Shown here: piece by piece, positions 22,440 to 33,309 of the stretch
Layout of the letters: each line of letters begins with the position of its first letter
How positions within the stretch are numbered: the first letter of the stretch is position 1
NCBI GenBank assembly: GCA_039621445.1
Contig: CP154956.1
Span: 89,596,482 to 89,660,481, forward strand
From: Euglena gracilis
Taxonomy: Eukaryota; Euglenida; Euglenophyceae; Euglenales
Reading direction: 5' to 3'
DNA: 64,000 nucleotides
The notes under the pieces: model-generated
What the model saw: only the letters and a program-made list of their open reading frames with translations
Told to the model about the DNA's origin: nothing
Database searches by the model: none
Program-made: the position numbers and the translations under genes

Positions 22440-23500
22440 GGTGTCAAGAACAAGGAAAATGTGCGTTACCATCACCCCCCTTGATCTTGTCCCACACCTC
22501 GGCTAATCGATCGGGGGGTCGGGACAGATCCAATACAATACATTGTCCCTGTGTCCCCCCCCCCCGATACAAGATCGGGGGGGGGGGGACAAGATGGGGA
22601 TTTTCCCCCCCGAAAAAGCCGACATTTTCTGATATTTTCTGAAAACCAAGTCTCCAAGTGCAAAAGGACTTCCCCAAAAACTGCCAGACCGGAGGAAGAG
22701 TTTAACCCCCCTCCTGACACCAAACCCTGACATAACCCACTCTCTGGTTTTAAGATTTGTGGTTTTATCCATTTTCAAACAGAAAATACGTCACCAATTT
22801 GTCGCCTTTGGGCGGCAAAAACGGGATGCAACGTATGCCCTTCGACAGAATGATTTCCTTTGTCGGTTTGGGACCCCAAAGATGCCTCATGGTTTCCACA
22901 GGATCACACATACCGTGTCCCCCCCCTCGAGTTAGTCACCCCCCCCTAGAAGGGAAATTCGGCCAGGGTGACTAACCGTGACCCCCGGTGCCCCCCCCGT
23001 GCCCCCCCCCCCCCCCCCCGTGACCCGAACAAGGGCCCTTTTTGGCGAAATTTTGTAGGGAAAATTTTTGGCCGGTGATGCCTAATTTGATAAAATTCCC
23101 AGAGGCAGATTCCTAATTTTGAGGTGTAAATTTTTCAAATTTGGGCTTGGTGATTCCTAATTTGGTGTCAAAATCCTAATTTTAGGTGTGGGTATTCCTA
23201 ATTTAAGGATTTCCCCAAAAAATTCCGGCTTGGTGATTCCTAATTTTGCAACCAAAATTGTGGTGTTCCCCCTGTGACCCCCCCCCCCCCCCCCCCCCCC
23301 CCCCCTGCCCCCCCCCCCGCCCCGAACCACCCCCCCCATTTTGGGGGTCAATTTTCTTTGCGCTTTGCACCGGCCACTTGGGGGAGGGGTCAGCAGAAAT
23401 GTCGATGCAAAGCACAAGAACGCTCGCCCATCCTTGAACTAGCAGCCAAGGCGACGGTGTCTCATGGGCAGAATTAACACTTCCCAGGGCTGCTTTATTT
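22440..23500. other. C/G-run sequence and CTAATTTTGGG repeats, no clear gene
   Basis: 22560-22590 is a C-run/G-run palindrome around CGATACAAGATCG. 23080-23260 carries TTCCTAATTTTG repeats similar to those at 59630-59900. 23280-23320 is a long C tract. About 22770-22905 reads protein-like on the minus strand (RHLWGPKPTKEIILSKGIRC) but is isolated. Confidence 0.35.
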
Positions 23501-24283
23501 TTCCACAGAAAGGTGGATGTAGGGGCAAAGCCGGGGGTGGCTAATAGGGGTGGTGACGAAATGGCATCTGGGACGCCTATTCGGGCGGTGAATTTCCCGC
23601 CTGAACCGGCGACCCAGACGCCAGTTCGGGCATGAAGCTGGAGCCCACAGACATGGTTTCTGATACAAAAACTGTGTCCAGAACGCCGGTTCGGGCGTGA
23701 AGACGTGGCTCAGAACGCCGGCTGCCCGCACCGTTCTGAGCCACATCTTCACGCCCGAACCGGCGTCCAAAGAATCACGGCAAATTTCGCCGCAAATACC
23801 CATTTTTTGAACATTTTTGAGCATTTTTAAGCTCCTTTGGACTCATGGCCATGCCGATCGGCCGATTGAAGTTTTCAATGTCTGATGCAATGTTGCCCAT
23901 CGATCGAAAGCTCTTCCCAAGGGGCTTTTGACAGATGGCCACAGAATAGTGCACGGAGCTCTTACTTTCAGTGATCGTGTACTCCAACACTTGACATCTT
24001 AATTTTTCAAATCCCAAAGTTCAGGTGCCATATGGCAAGGGTCGGAACATGCGATCGGCGATTTTCAGCGCCATGCGGTGTCGGTGAGTTCTGAGGATAC
24101 TATGCGAAAGCTCTTTTGCAATTTCCAAAATTCTCTGTTCACCTGTCATGTTGCCCCTTGATCGATAGCTCTTCTCAAGGGCTTTTGGTGGCCTTAGATT
24201 TCAGCCACTGCATGATATTCTATTTCAGAAAATCCCCAAAATTGGCCAAAAGGAAATTATTGCACAAAACCCCCCCAAAACTG

Positions 24284-24953
24284 GGTACTTGTCTGTTGTC
24301 GCATGACGGACCCCCCCTTTCGGTTATCACACGACGCCTTGTTTTCCTCTTCCAGGGACTCTGCAGGGTTATTGGGAGGAATGGGGTTAGGGTTAGGAGT
24401 TGTCCTGGTGAGGAGGTTTTAGCCTTTTTTCAAATTAGGCCAAATTTAGGCAAATTCCCCCGTTTCTCCATGTTCATGATGGCAAATGGCAAATGGCAAC
24501 CTTTCCGGGCCGAACGGTCGGCGGGCTTTATCTTTCGTTTCCCCTGCCTGTCTGCCGCCTTTGGGTTTCCCTTGTGTGAGCCAAGGTACGGCAGGGCCAT
24601 GTCTAAACCCTGGCCCTGCCCTTCAAATAACCACAAAAGCCACCCAAATGGCCGAGACGGGTCTCAAAATATGGTTCTTTAACCGTTTAAAGGGCGTCGT
24701 GCGATACCCCCCCCCCTTTATTTGAGCACACCCACGGGCCAACGGACCCCCCAAATGCTCAAATAAGGGGGGGGGGTCAAATAAGGGGGGGGTCAAAAAT
24801 TCTTTTAGAAAGCGGGCAAAAAAAATTTTCGGCGCCTTCGGCGCATGAAAAAAAAAATTTCCCCGGACCCAAATGCTCAATTAAGGGGGGGGTCAAATAA
24901 AGGGGGGGGTAACCAAAAGGGGGGGGGTCCATCATGCGATACAGACAAGTTCC
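24284..24953. mobile_element. MITE, GGTACTTGTCTGTT ends (copy 3), composite
   Basis: Ends GGTACTTGTCTGTTGTCGCA and the near-inverse TGCGATACAGACAAGTTCC. Flanks CAAAACTG (24276-24283) and AAAAACTG (24954-24961). The paralogous module at 29274-29281 has AAAAACTG once, uninterrupted. Carries a nested TA-flanked element at 24707-24909. Confidence 0.82.
24707..24909. mobile_element. TA-flanked MITE, C-run plus CTTTATTTGA ends
   Basis: TA at 24705-24706 and 24910-24911. Ends C-run/CTTTATTTGA and TCAAATAAAG/G-run. Interior has GGCGCCTTCGGCGC. Relatives: 50556-50757 (inverted) and 14765-14935. Confidence 0.65.
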
Positions 24954-25332
24954 AAAAACTGCTCAGATATGATTGCCACATGTCTACGAACCATTTTGGA
25001 CACTTTTTGGCACTTTTTCATTTTGGGTCCCCCAGACGTCGTCTTCAGACCTCCATTTAGTATGTATCACCAAAAAATTTTTTACGTATCACATGTATCA
25101 CAGCCTAAAAATTAATGTATCACATATGTATCACCAAAATTTTTTTAATGTATCACACATGTATCACCAAACAAATTTTAATGTATCACACATGTATCAC
25201 CAATTTTTTAAAGAGATTTTTACGTTTTTACATTGGGATGTTTTTTTCCCTTTTCTGTTCCGCTTTTCATCCTTGTTTCCTTGCCTCTCTGCAGACAAAT
25301 GGAACATTTTTCTTGTGATTATGCTTTGGAGA

Positions 25333-25647
25333 CATACCATTGCTTAACACCTGTCCCACCCCACCCCCGGGGGGGGGTGACTGACTGGTTATTTCAGAGT
25401 GACAAGACCCCCCTCCCAAAAAAGGCCCGAAAACGAAAAAGTGGCTGGCCGGATTTTTTTTTGTATTTTTGAAAATTTTTGGCAATATTGCCTTGCCAAC
25501 ATAAGCGCATTCAAGAATGGCCACCCCCTCCCCCCCCCAGGGGGGGTAAATTGACTGACTGTTTTTTTTGGGAAAAAGTGACTGATTGGTCACTTTCAGA
25601 GTGGAAAGTGACCCCCCAGGGGGGGGGGGTCGCTAAGCAATGGTATG
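25333..25647. mobile_element. nested MITE, CATACCATTGCTTA ends
   Basis: Perfect 14 bp inverted ends CATACCATTGCTTA and TAAGCAATGGTATG. Flanks TTTGGAGA and TTTGGAGG (7 of 8). Interior has inverted CC-run/GG-run pairs and TGACTGACTG motifs. Non-coding. Confidence 0.68.
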
Positions 25648-26200
25648 TTTGGAGGACAGCTGCGCGGAGCTGCGCAACGTGGAAGACGAGGGCATCCCTG
25701 ATTCGTCTGCTGGAGAGGGTTCTTCATCAGAATCTGCCCCCCCCCAGAAGAGAAATTGAAAGTGACACTGCCCACCCAAAACGGAAATCGCCACCAGTTC
25801 CGTATGGAATGGAAGAATGGCAGAGATTGGTTGCATTTTTGAAGCATCCCATGGCATGTGGTGTGCTATTTGCCATCAATTTCGTCAGAATCCAAAAGTG
25901 ATCCGGAAGTGATGGGGATGGGTCAGAAAAGGACTTCTCTTGCAATGCCAACAAAAGTGTACACTTACATAACATCATATCCCGGAGCGAGGGAAAGTAT
26001 CATCTTGCTGCAAAGGCCATGTTGAATCGACCACAAACAGGTCTGAGCCAATCCCTTATTCAACTTCTGTCTGCTTTGGTACCGCAAGCAAAGATGTTGT
26101 TTAAAATTATTTTGTGGATTGTGAAGCGTGGAATCGCTTACCGAAAGCTTTGTTCATTGTTAGACTGTGGTTTTGCAGAAGCAGCCATGGGAACCTGAGT
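25648..26200 (+). pseudogene. hAT transposase N-terminal region, frameshifted
   Basis: Across three frames the order is: FRMEWKNGRDWLHF, then HGMWCAICHQF (a CxxC zinc-binding pair after a W-rich lead), then SEGKYHLAAKAM (the H of the finger and the SxxH-AA pattern seen in hAT proteins), then MLFKIILWIVKRGIAYRKLC. This order is typical of the zinc finger and following helix in hAT transposases of the kind with a TTF-like finger. At least two frameshifts and a stop break it, and the catalytic region is missing. It lies inside the 25046-26878 element and is probably what remains of its own gene. Confidence 0.55.
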
Positions 26201-26254
26201 TCCTCAAGCCCGGGTGAGCGACATCTTATGTTCGTCTGTAAATTCTTCATCTTA

Positions 26255-26685
26255 CCCCCCCCTGTCGTACGACCACCCCACAATACCCATTATAACGACC
26301 ACCTCCCGGTCGCAGGTTGCAGGTTCGGGGGGTCTAACGACCCCCCCCCGATCGCAGGTTGCAGATCAGGACCAAAAAGAGGCTGTTTTTTTGAGGTTGT
26401 ATGAACATGGATCCATGTATGCTGCCTTTTTCCAGGCATTTTCCATGTTCCCCACCGGCTCTCTTGTTTTGTACATCTGTAGCGCTTTCACGCTGCTTGC
26501 TTTGATGTGCGTCACACCGATGACGGCAGTTCGGGTCCCCATTGGTATCGGTCAACACTGTGAACAATGACCACCCCCACTGTAACGACCCTCCCCCGGT
26601 CGCAGGTTGCAGATTCGCGGGGTTTAACGACCACCCCCCCCCCCGGTCGCAGGTTGCAGGTACCCGGTCGTACGACAAGGGGGGG
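26255..26685. mobile_element. TA-flanked MITE, C-run plus TGTCGTACGACC ends
   Basis: TA at 26253-26254 and 26686-26687. Ends C-run/TGTCGTACGACC and GGTCGTACGACA/G-run. Interior CGGTCGCAGGTTGCAG repeats relate it to the CTAGTCGTATGACC family. The middle (26360-26570) is unrelated AT-rich sequence with an open frame (a hydrophobic stretch around LVLYICSAFTLLAL), origin unclear. Confidence 0.62.
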
Positions 26686-28189
26686 TACAAATTTGTGCTT
26701 CACAACTTTTATTTTATGTTTCACCAAGGAAAATTTGTGTATCACATATGTATCACCAAAATTTTTTTAATGTATCACATATGTATCACCAATTTTTTTT
26801 TAACGTATCACATATGTATCACCAAAAAAAAATTAATGTATCACAGATACGTTGTGATACGCACTAAATGGCGGTCTGGTCGTCTTCCTGCCCGAACCGG
26901 TGTTCTGAACGCCGGTTGCCCCAAACATGGGTATCTGGGGCGAAATTGACCGTGATTCCTCAGCCGCCGGTTCGGGCGTGAACCCGGAGCCCCCTAGAAG
27001 CGGTTTCAAAAACTGTGTCCCAGACGCCGGTTCGGGCGTGAAACCGGTGCCTGGGATGCCGGTTCAGGCGGTAGCCCAAACCAAATTGGACCAAATTGAA
27101 ACACGAAAAATGGCTGTCCCGAAACATCAAAACCGTCTCGCCGCCCTTTTGGGCGGCAGGCAAAGGTGTCGAAAGGGGATCGGGGGGCAGGGCAATACGG
27201 GAATCCCCAGGGGGGGGGGGGGGGACCCTCCCCCATCCTGGAACCCCCCCACCAGGTTTTTAAGAAAATCCCTTTGAAACCGTGTATTGGGGATCTGGCT
27301 TCACGCCCGAACCGGCGTCTGGGACGCCGGTTCGGTTAGTTTTGGGCAGCTTTGGGCCCAAATTGGCCGCCGATCGAATTGGCAGATTCCACACTTCTGA
27401 AACCATGTTGCCCATCAATCAAAAGCTCTTCTCAAGGGCTTCGACAGATGGCCACAGAATTCGGCCATAATGCACATAGCCCTTATTTTCAGTGATCGTG
27501 TATTCCAAAATTTGACATCTTAATTTGTCAAATCCCACATCTCAGGAAACATATTGCATATCAAACGAAAGCTCTCGCCAAGACCTGTCGCTTGGTACCC
27601 CAGAACTCAGCCACATTGCACAGCGCTCTGAAAATCAGCGATCGCATTTTCTGACCCTGTTTGCAAATTCGAATTCCACTTTTCAGCTGCCATATTGCCC
27701 ATTGATCGAAAGCTCTTCTCAAGGGCTTTCAGCAGATGGCCTTAGATTTCAGCCATGCTGCATGGTACTCTATTTCAGGATCCCCAAATTTGGCCAAAAG
27801 GAAAGTTGTTCAAAAACCCCAATTTCTGGCATAAGACCCCCCAAGAACTGCTCAAATATGATTGCCACCTGTCTACCAACCCTTTTGGAGACTTTTTGGC
27901 ACTTTTTATTTTGGGTCTCCCAGACGCCGGTTTCACGCCCGAACCGGCGTCCAGGACGCCGGTTCGGGCAGGAAATTTCCCGCCCGAACCGGCGTCCCAG
28001 ACGCCGGTTCGCGTGAACCCGGAGCCTCCAGACACGGTTTCAAAAAAAAAAACACACTTGATTTCTCCCCCATTTTGGTTCCTCAGGTAATATTCAATCT
28101 GCGGTGCTTGTTCGCTGCATGACCGCCACTAACCCAAACCCAAACCCTCACCCTGGGAGGTCAGGCAGGGGGTGGGGGGGCTGTGGACC

Positions 28190-28480
28190 TCCCCGATGAA
28201 TTTCACGGGGGAACATTCACCGGGGGGGGGGGGGTACTTTCGGCGGTGAAGTTCGCCGGTGAAGTTCACCGGTGAACTTCACCGTTTTGATGGTTGGGGG
28301 TGAAATTTTCATGGGTAAAATTTTGCTCCTTTCCTCTCAAAATGGTCATTTTGAGGTTGATGCTTCATGGAATTTTATCGAAATTTCCGAAAACTTGCCC
28401 AAAATGCCATTTTTTGCCATTTTTGGCCAAAAAAGTACTCTCTTGGTGAACTTCACCGGTGAAGTTCACCGATGGGTTAG
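28190..28480. repeat. GTGAACTTCACCGGTGAA palindromes
   Basis: Repeats of GGTGAAGTTCACCGGTGAAC at 28250-28290 and 28445-28470, bordered by G runs; single copies at 28200 and 36275-36300. No gene. Confidence 0.5.
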
Positions 28481-29634
28481 GCAGAGCGGGGGGGGGGGGG
28501 GGGGTCCGGGACCCCCCGCTGAACTTTCTATATCGAGAACTGTGTCCCAAACGCCGGTTCGGGCGTGAAACCTGTGCCTGGGACGCCGGTTCGGGCGGTA
28601 GCCCGAACCGGCGTCCCAGGCACAGGTTTCACGCCCGAACCGGCGTTTGGGACACAGTTTTTGAAACCGTGTATCGGGGGCTCTGGTTTCACGCCCGAAC
28701 CGGCGGCCGAGGAATCACGGCCAATTTCGCCCAAAACAACCATGTTTGGGGCTGTTTTGGGCGATTTTGGCCCAAATGGGCCGCCGGTCAAAAATGGCAG
28801 ATTCCCCACTGAGGAAGCCATGTTACCCATCAATCGAAAGCTCTTCTCAAGTTTCGACAGATGGCCACAGGATTCGGCCATAATGCACGCAGCGCTTATT
28901 TTCAGCAATCGTGTCTTCCAAAATTTGACATCCTAATTTGTCAAATCCCACAGCTCAGGTTGCATATTGCATATCAAACGAAAGGTCTCGCCAACACCTT
29001 TCGCTTGGTACCCACAGAACTCAGCCAGATTGCAAAGCGCTCTCAAAATCAGCGATCGCATTTTTCCGCATTTTTCGGACCCCATTTGCATATCTGAAAT
29101 TGCACTTTTCAGCTGCCATGTTGCCCATCGATCGAAAGCTCTTCTCAAGGGCTTTCTGCAGATGGCCTTAGATTTCTGCCATGCTGCGTGGTATTCTACT
29201 TCAGAAATTCTCCAAAATTGGCCAAAAGGAAACTTTTCCTCAAAACCCCCCAATTTTTGGCCCAAGACCACCCAAAAACTGCTCAAATATGATTGCCACC
29301 TGTCTACAAACCCTTTTGGACACTTTTTGGCACTTTTTATTTTGGGTCTCCCAGACGCCGGTTTCACGCCCGAACCGGCGTCCAGGACGCCGGTTCGGGC
29401 AGGAAATTTCCCGCCCGAACCGGCGTCCTGGATGCCGGTTCGGGCGTGAAACCAGAGCCCCCATACACGGTTTCAAACGGTGAACTTCACCATAGGGGGG
29501 GGGGGAGGGGGGGTCAAAATGACCAAAGTCTACTGCCTGATCTCCCTGACTCCAACCCTGACCCTACCTTCAAGAACCAAAATTTTCGACTCTGCCATTT
29601 GGGGGGTGGCGGCAGGGGGGTGGAAAATATGCAC

Positions 29635-29904
29635 CGTGCAGTTTTTGCAGTTTTTTGCAGTTTTCACGTTTTGGGTTTTTTTGCAGTTTTTTGCAGTTTT
29701 TTGCAGTTTTTTGCATATTTTTTTCTGAAAAAACTGCACACGTGCAGTTTTTTGCAGTTTTTTTTTTGATCCAGTTTTGAAGAAACCTGAGATGTTTATT
29801 TTGTTGTTTTGGTGACAAGTCCACAATTAAACCCACCCACTTATAGACCCCCCGGGTTTTTTTTGTTTTTTTTTTTTTATAGTTTTTTTTTTTTTTTTTT
29901 TTTA

Positions 29905-29942
<38 letters not shown>

Positions 29943-31385
29943 TTTTTTTTTAGACCCCCCGGGGTTTATAGGATCCGTCCCCTTCCTCGGCGGACGTGGG
30001 CGTCCTGTCCGATGAGCTGGTGGATGGGGTGTCAAAGACTGAGGAGAGAGGGTGACAAAATTGCGCCTCATCCAAAAGACATCTCAATTTGCTGGACAGC
30101 ACGCTCTGCCGTCGTCATTCGAGGTGCATGAGTGGGTGGACCGATGGATGAATGCAGGTTCCTACAGAATCTTGTACGTAGGGACCTGCCAGAGACAGCA
30201 CAGAGTTTCAGCGGCAGCCGGAAGCCAGAGAAGCCAGAGACACGGAGTGGATGTTGAGGAACTGGGTGCCCGCCTGGAGGGCCGTGCCGAACCAGGGACG
30301 GCGGATGCCAGTATTGCGTGGCTATTTGTGGCCCACCGATGAGGGTAGTCACATTAAGCTGCGTGAGGTGAAGGGCTATGTGTATGATCCGTTTGCGCCG
30401 TTGTTGCGGCTGCCTGTTCCCAAATCCCTTGCCCCTGCTGCCTTTGAGGCACGGGCCCCTCCTCAAAAGAGGAAGCTGACCCAGTCCTCTTTTACGAGAC
30501 TATGGAAGAAGCAACAGAACGCTCGGCCGAGCATTGCTTTTTCATCTTCAAGAATGCCACAAAACAAGAAATCATTGCATGTTTCCAAGAGCTGTGTAAT
30601 ACTGACAGGCTGCCTTGGGGAGAATGAAGAACAATGTGAGTTTAATCACACCGCACCGGTGGCCAACGCCAATGCGCACATATTAGGGGTGACCGGTTAG
30701 CAACGATCAACGCCCCGTCAGCGTGTTTGCGAAGTGGGTGAAGGTTCGTCGCTCTGGGATCTTATTGTGACCATAGTGTTTGCGAAAATGACCACTTTGT
30801 CCCCAGATTGGAAAGTCGCTCCTGAACATCAAAAGGCGAATTGATGGGTCGCATTCCGCATTCCGCAAGTTTTCAACACACCGGATTGCGTCGTACCTCC
30901 CCCCCATGCCTAATGAGTGCGTTCACTTTCCATTTTCGGTGATGTTTTTTTTGCTTTTTTCCTAGGAGAATGATCGTTGGCAAGCATGTGAGGCGGCCAA
31001 GGGTTTTTTGTGTATGGATATATGTGCATTTTTTCCATATTTAGAAAGGAAACTGTTTGTCATTTTTGTGGGCATGGTCGCTACAAGTTTTGGCGCAGGA
31101 AAAGTGGTGTGGCCCGGCATCCAAACACATGACTTGCATTTTCAATGCATGAAAAGCCATGTGCAGTGTTCCTTGTTTGATTGCTTCCATTTTTGTCGTC
31201 ATAAGCTCCAAAGCTGCGCAAAAAAAAGTTAGGTGAATTGGGGTGTGCTCATGTGGTCGCAATTTACGTTGTTTTGCATATGCACATCATTTTAGCTTGT
31301 TTATTGCTAATTTTTGTTGAAGTGCAGTTTTTTGCAGTTTTTTGCAGTTTTTTGCAGTTTTTTGCAGTTTTTTGCAGTGCAGTTT
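29635..31385. repeat. TGCAGTTTTT decamer arrays, two sites
   Basis: Arrays of a 10 bp unit TTTTTTGCAG at 29637-29762 and 31322-31385, both next to GGTGGCGG sequence also found at 16850. A T tract of roughly 90-100 bases lies at 29858-29953, flanked by direct repeats TAGACCCCCCGGG. Confidence 0.65.
30040..30960 (+). pseudogene. broken multi-exon gene, unrecognised
   Basis: Protein-like frames follow one another on the + strand. First SSFEVHEWVDRWMNA; a 46 nt GT-AG intron (30158-30203) joins it in frame to FQRQPEAREARDTEWMLRNW and on to VKGYVYDPFAPLL. After a shift near 30455: DPVLFYETMEEATERSAEHC and KNATKQEIIACFQELCNTDR. After more shifts: VSVFAKWVKVRRSG, then SLLNIKRRIDGSHSAFRKF and ASYLPPMPNE. 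The pieces read like one enzyme-sized protein, but I do not recognise the family. Frameshifts suggest a pseudogene, perhaps of a transposon; sequencing error could account for some of them. Confidence 0.45.
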
Positions 31386-33058
31386 TTGACCGGCCCGCGT
31401 GCAGTTTCTCCACCCCCCTGGTGGCGGTCATGCAGCGAACAAGAACCCAAATCTGCTGCCATCTGCTGCCAAAACCCCTCCAAAACGGGGTTTCCAAAAG
31501 AGATTTGATCCTTACCTTTGTCTCTGCCCTGAGGGGGCTCCACCTCATACCAATACCCGCACCCCCCAGGATTGTCCCAAGGGTCCAAGGGTCCAAGGCG
31601 TCCCAAGGGGTGGCCAATCGGGGGGGGGGTTTACTTATTGACTTACTTATTTACTTGCTTATTTACTTGCTTTCTTTTTCACTGGCCCAAATTTTCCTGC
31701 ATGAAGAATGTGAAAATGCAATCTTGGGGAATTTCCAGAATAGAATACCATGCAGCATGGCTGAAGTCTAAGGCCATCTGAGAAGCCTTTGAGAAGGGCC
31801 TTTGATCAAGGGGCAACAGCCATTGAGAAGAGCTTTCGATCGAGGGGCAACATGGAATCAGACACGTGAACGAACTACCACGCGTAAACAGGCGAAATCC
31901 CTTTTATGTGCGAGGCAAGGATGGCCACGGGTAAACGTTTAATTACCTCAGTTGGACAATTGGAGGATTGAAAATCAAAATTGAGAGTTTTCCCTTTTTT
32001 TTTGCATATTGACGACCAGTCACTGGCGACCCCAATGATTTAACCACCCCCACATCTAAACAATTTTTAAGCCCCTCTAAAAAAATTGTGTAAATTCACA
32101 CCAAAACTGCCCAAAGCCCTCCAAGCTGGTTTCAGAAACCCCAATTGGGGGCCAGAATTTGGTCACTAGCGACCCCCAAAACTCCATGGCCAATTTCCTG
32201 CTCGCAGCCGGGTGTTTTGCACAGATGCCTTTTGAAACTTCAACAGGAGTGGACCTTTTTCCATCGGTGCAGTGGTGAGGCTTGTTTTCGTTGTGCAAAA
32301 AATAAAATGACGGAGAACTATTTTTTTGGAACAAGTGCAAATATTTTTGGGATGCAGCGCAAATTTTTTGAGACCTTTGGGCAAATTTTTTGAAGGCGCT
32401 GGGCAAAATTTAAAAAAAATTTTGACACATTGGGGCAAATTCTTTTGCTAGGCAGGGCAAACATTTCGGACGCTGGGTGTAAAAATTTGGCAATTTTTTG
32501 CCATTTTTATCCCAGATTATCCTTTGGAAACCAGACTCCCTCAGCCCCCCCCCCATTTGACCAATGGTCGGGCTCCTTCAGACCTCCTATTTGCCAACTA
32601 GGGGGGGTACAATTGGGGGGGGGGTTCGAGGACTCCCACCCTCAATTGTTGATTTGTGCAAAATTGGTCGATTTTTTTGTGCATGGTTGGATTCATCATG
32701 ACTTTTCTGACAAATCAAAATTTTCGAAACGGATGTTTTGGGTTGTCTGCGCCTTCTTTTGCGGCCTTGCCAAATTTGGCTGCTCTTGTCCCAGAGGCCA
32801 ATTGCCCAATTTGCAGGGGGGGGGGGCAAATTGGGGAGTGAGGGTGAACATTGCCACATTTCACAGGCATTCACCTGAAAAAGCCCAGAACCAGAATGAA
32901 ACGGCATTTACATTGCTCCACCGCTGATGTTTGCGTTGGTTGATTTTTGCATGTATTTTGTGACCTGAAATGTTAATGTCGTTTCTCACTTTTTCTTTGA
33001 AATTCTGTCAGCCTGAGCATCCTCTGAATGCAAACTGCATCATTGTCAAACCTCACAG

Positions 33059-33162
33059 GCAATTGGGGACACACGTGTGACAGAGAGGTCCTCATTGAAG
33101 GACCATGCAATGGCAAGTGCATGCTGAAAGCCAAGTGCCAAGACGTGAAAGAGAAATTCAAG
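33059..33162 (+). CDS. candidate exon, cysteine-rich
   Basis: Bounded by an acceptor (CCTCACAG) and a donor (TTCAAG followed by GTTCTC). Encodes NWGHTCDREVLIEGPCNGKC and then a K-C-Q segment, giving four cysteines in about 25 residues. The composition is not low-complexity. It is followed by (CT)n/(GT)n microsatellite at 33251-33300. No family recognised. The exon is the best part of a possible + strand gene continuing to 50.2 kb. Confidence 0.35.
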
Positions 33163-33309
33163 GTTCTCCCATTTGTTCTCTTCACATCAAAAAGAGCACA
33201 AAATGCATCCTGTTTTTTTTTAAACAGACCCCTTTGTTGAGAACGCTTTTGCTCTCTCTCTCTCTCTCTGTGTGTGTGTGGTGTGTGTGTGTGTGTGTGT
33301 CATACATCT

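Larger units (their letters stand above)
25046..26878 (+). mobile_element. hAT-like transposon, 1.83 kb, decayed
   Basis: Terminal inverted repeats CAGACCTCCATTTAGTATG and the inverse CACTAAATGGCGGTCTG, with a perfect 8 bp duplication GTCGTCTT at 25038-25045 and 26879-26886. Subterminal arrays of ATGTATCACATATGTATCAC units lie at both ends (25070-25205 and 26735-26865), a usual place for transposase binding sites. The interior carries a decayed transposase N-terminal region and two younger insertions (25333-25647 and 26255-26685). CAG ends, 8 bp duplication and the coding remnant all point to hAT. Confidence 0.82.
23790..29360. repeat. three diverged copies of a 0.5-0.6 kb module
   Basis: Module copies at about 23790-24283 plus 24954-25037, 27390-27920 and 28810-29350. 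Shared landmarks in order: CGATCGAAAGCTCTTCTCAA, TTCAGTGATCGTGT, AATTTGACATC, the core again, GGCCAAAAGGAAA, CTGCTCAAATATGATTGCC. The first copy is split by the insertion at 24284-24953. No conserved reading frame, so not coding. Confidence 0.7.
23540..29470. repeat. CGCCGGTTCGGGCGTGAA palindrome clusters
   Basis: Clusters at about 23580-23770, 26890-27070, 27300-27335, 27925-28020, 28545-28715 and 29350-29465. Units GACGCCGGTTCGGGC occur in both orientations, often as immediate inverted pairs. The 15.5-16.5 kb cluster differs in the second half (GGTTCTGTCC). Confidence 0.7.

Noticed and set aside
25065-25205. Regular GTATCAC repeats as a CRISPR array
   Set aside because: There are no unique spacers. 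The same array lies at the other end of the hAT-like element, which explains it as subterminal repeats.
29855-29953. Poly(A) tail of a processed retrocopy (as T tract)
   Set aside because: Direct repeats flank it, but nothing gene-like is attached to the tract.
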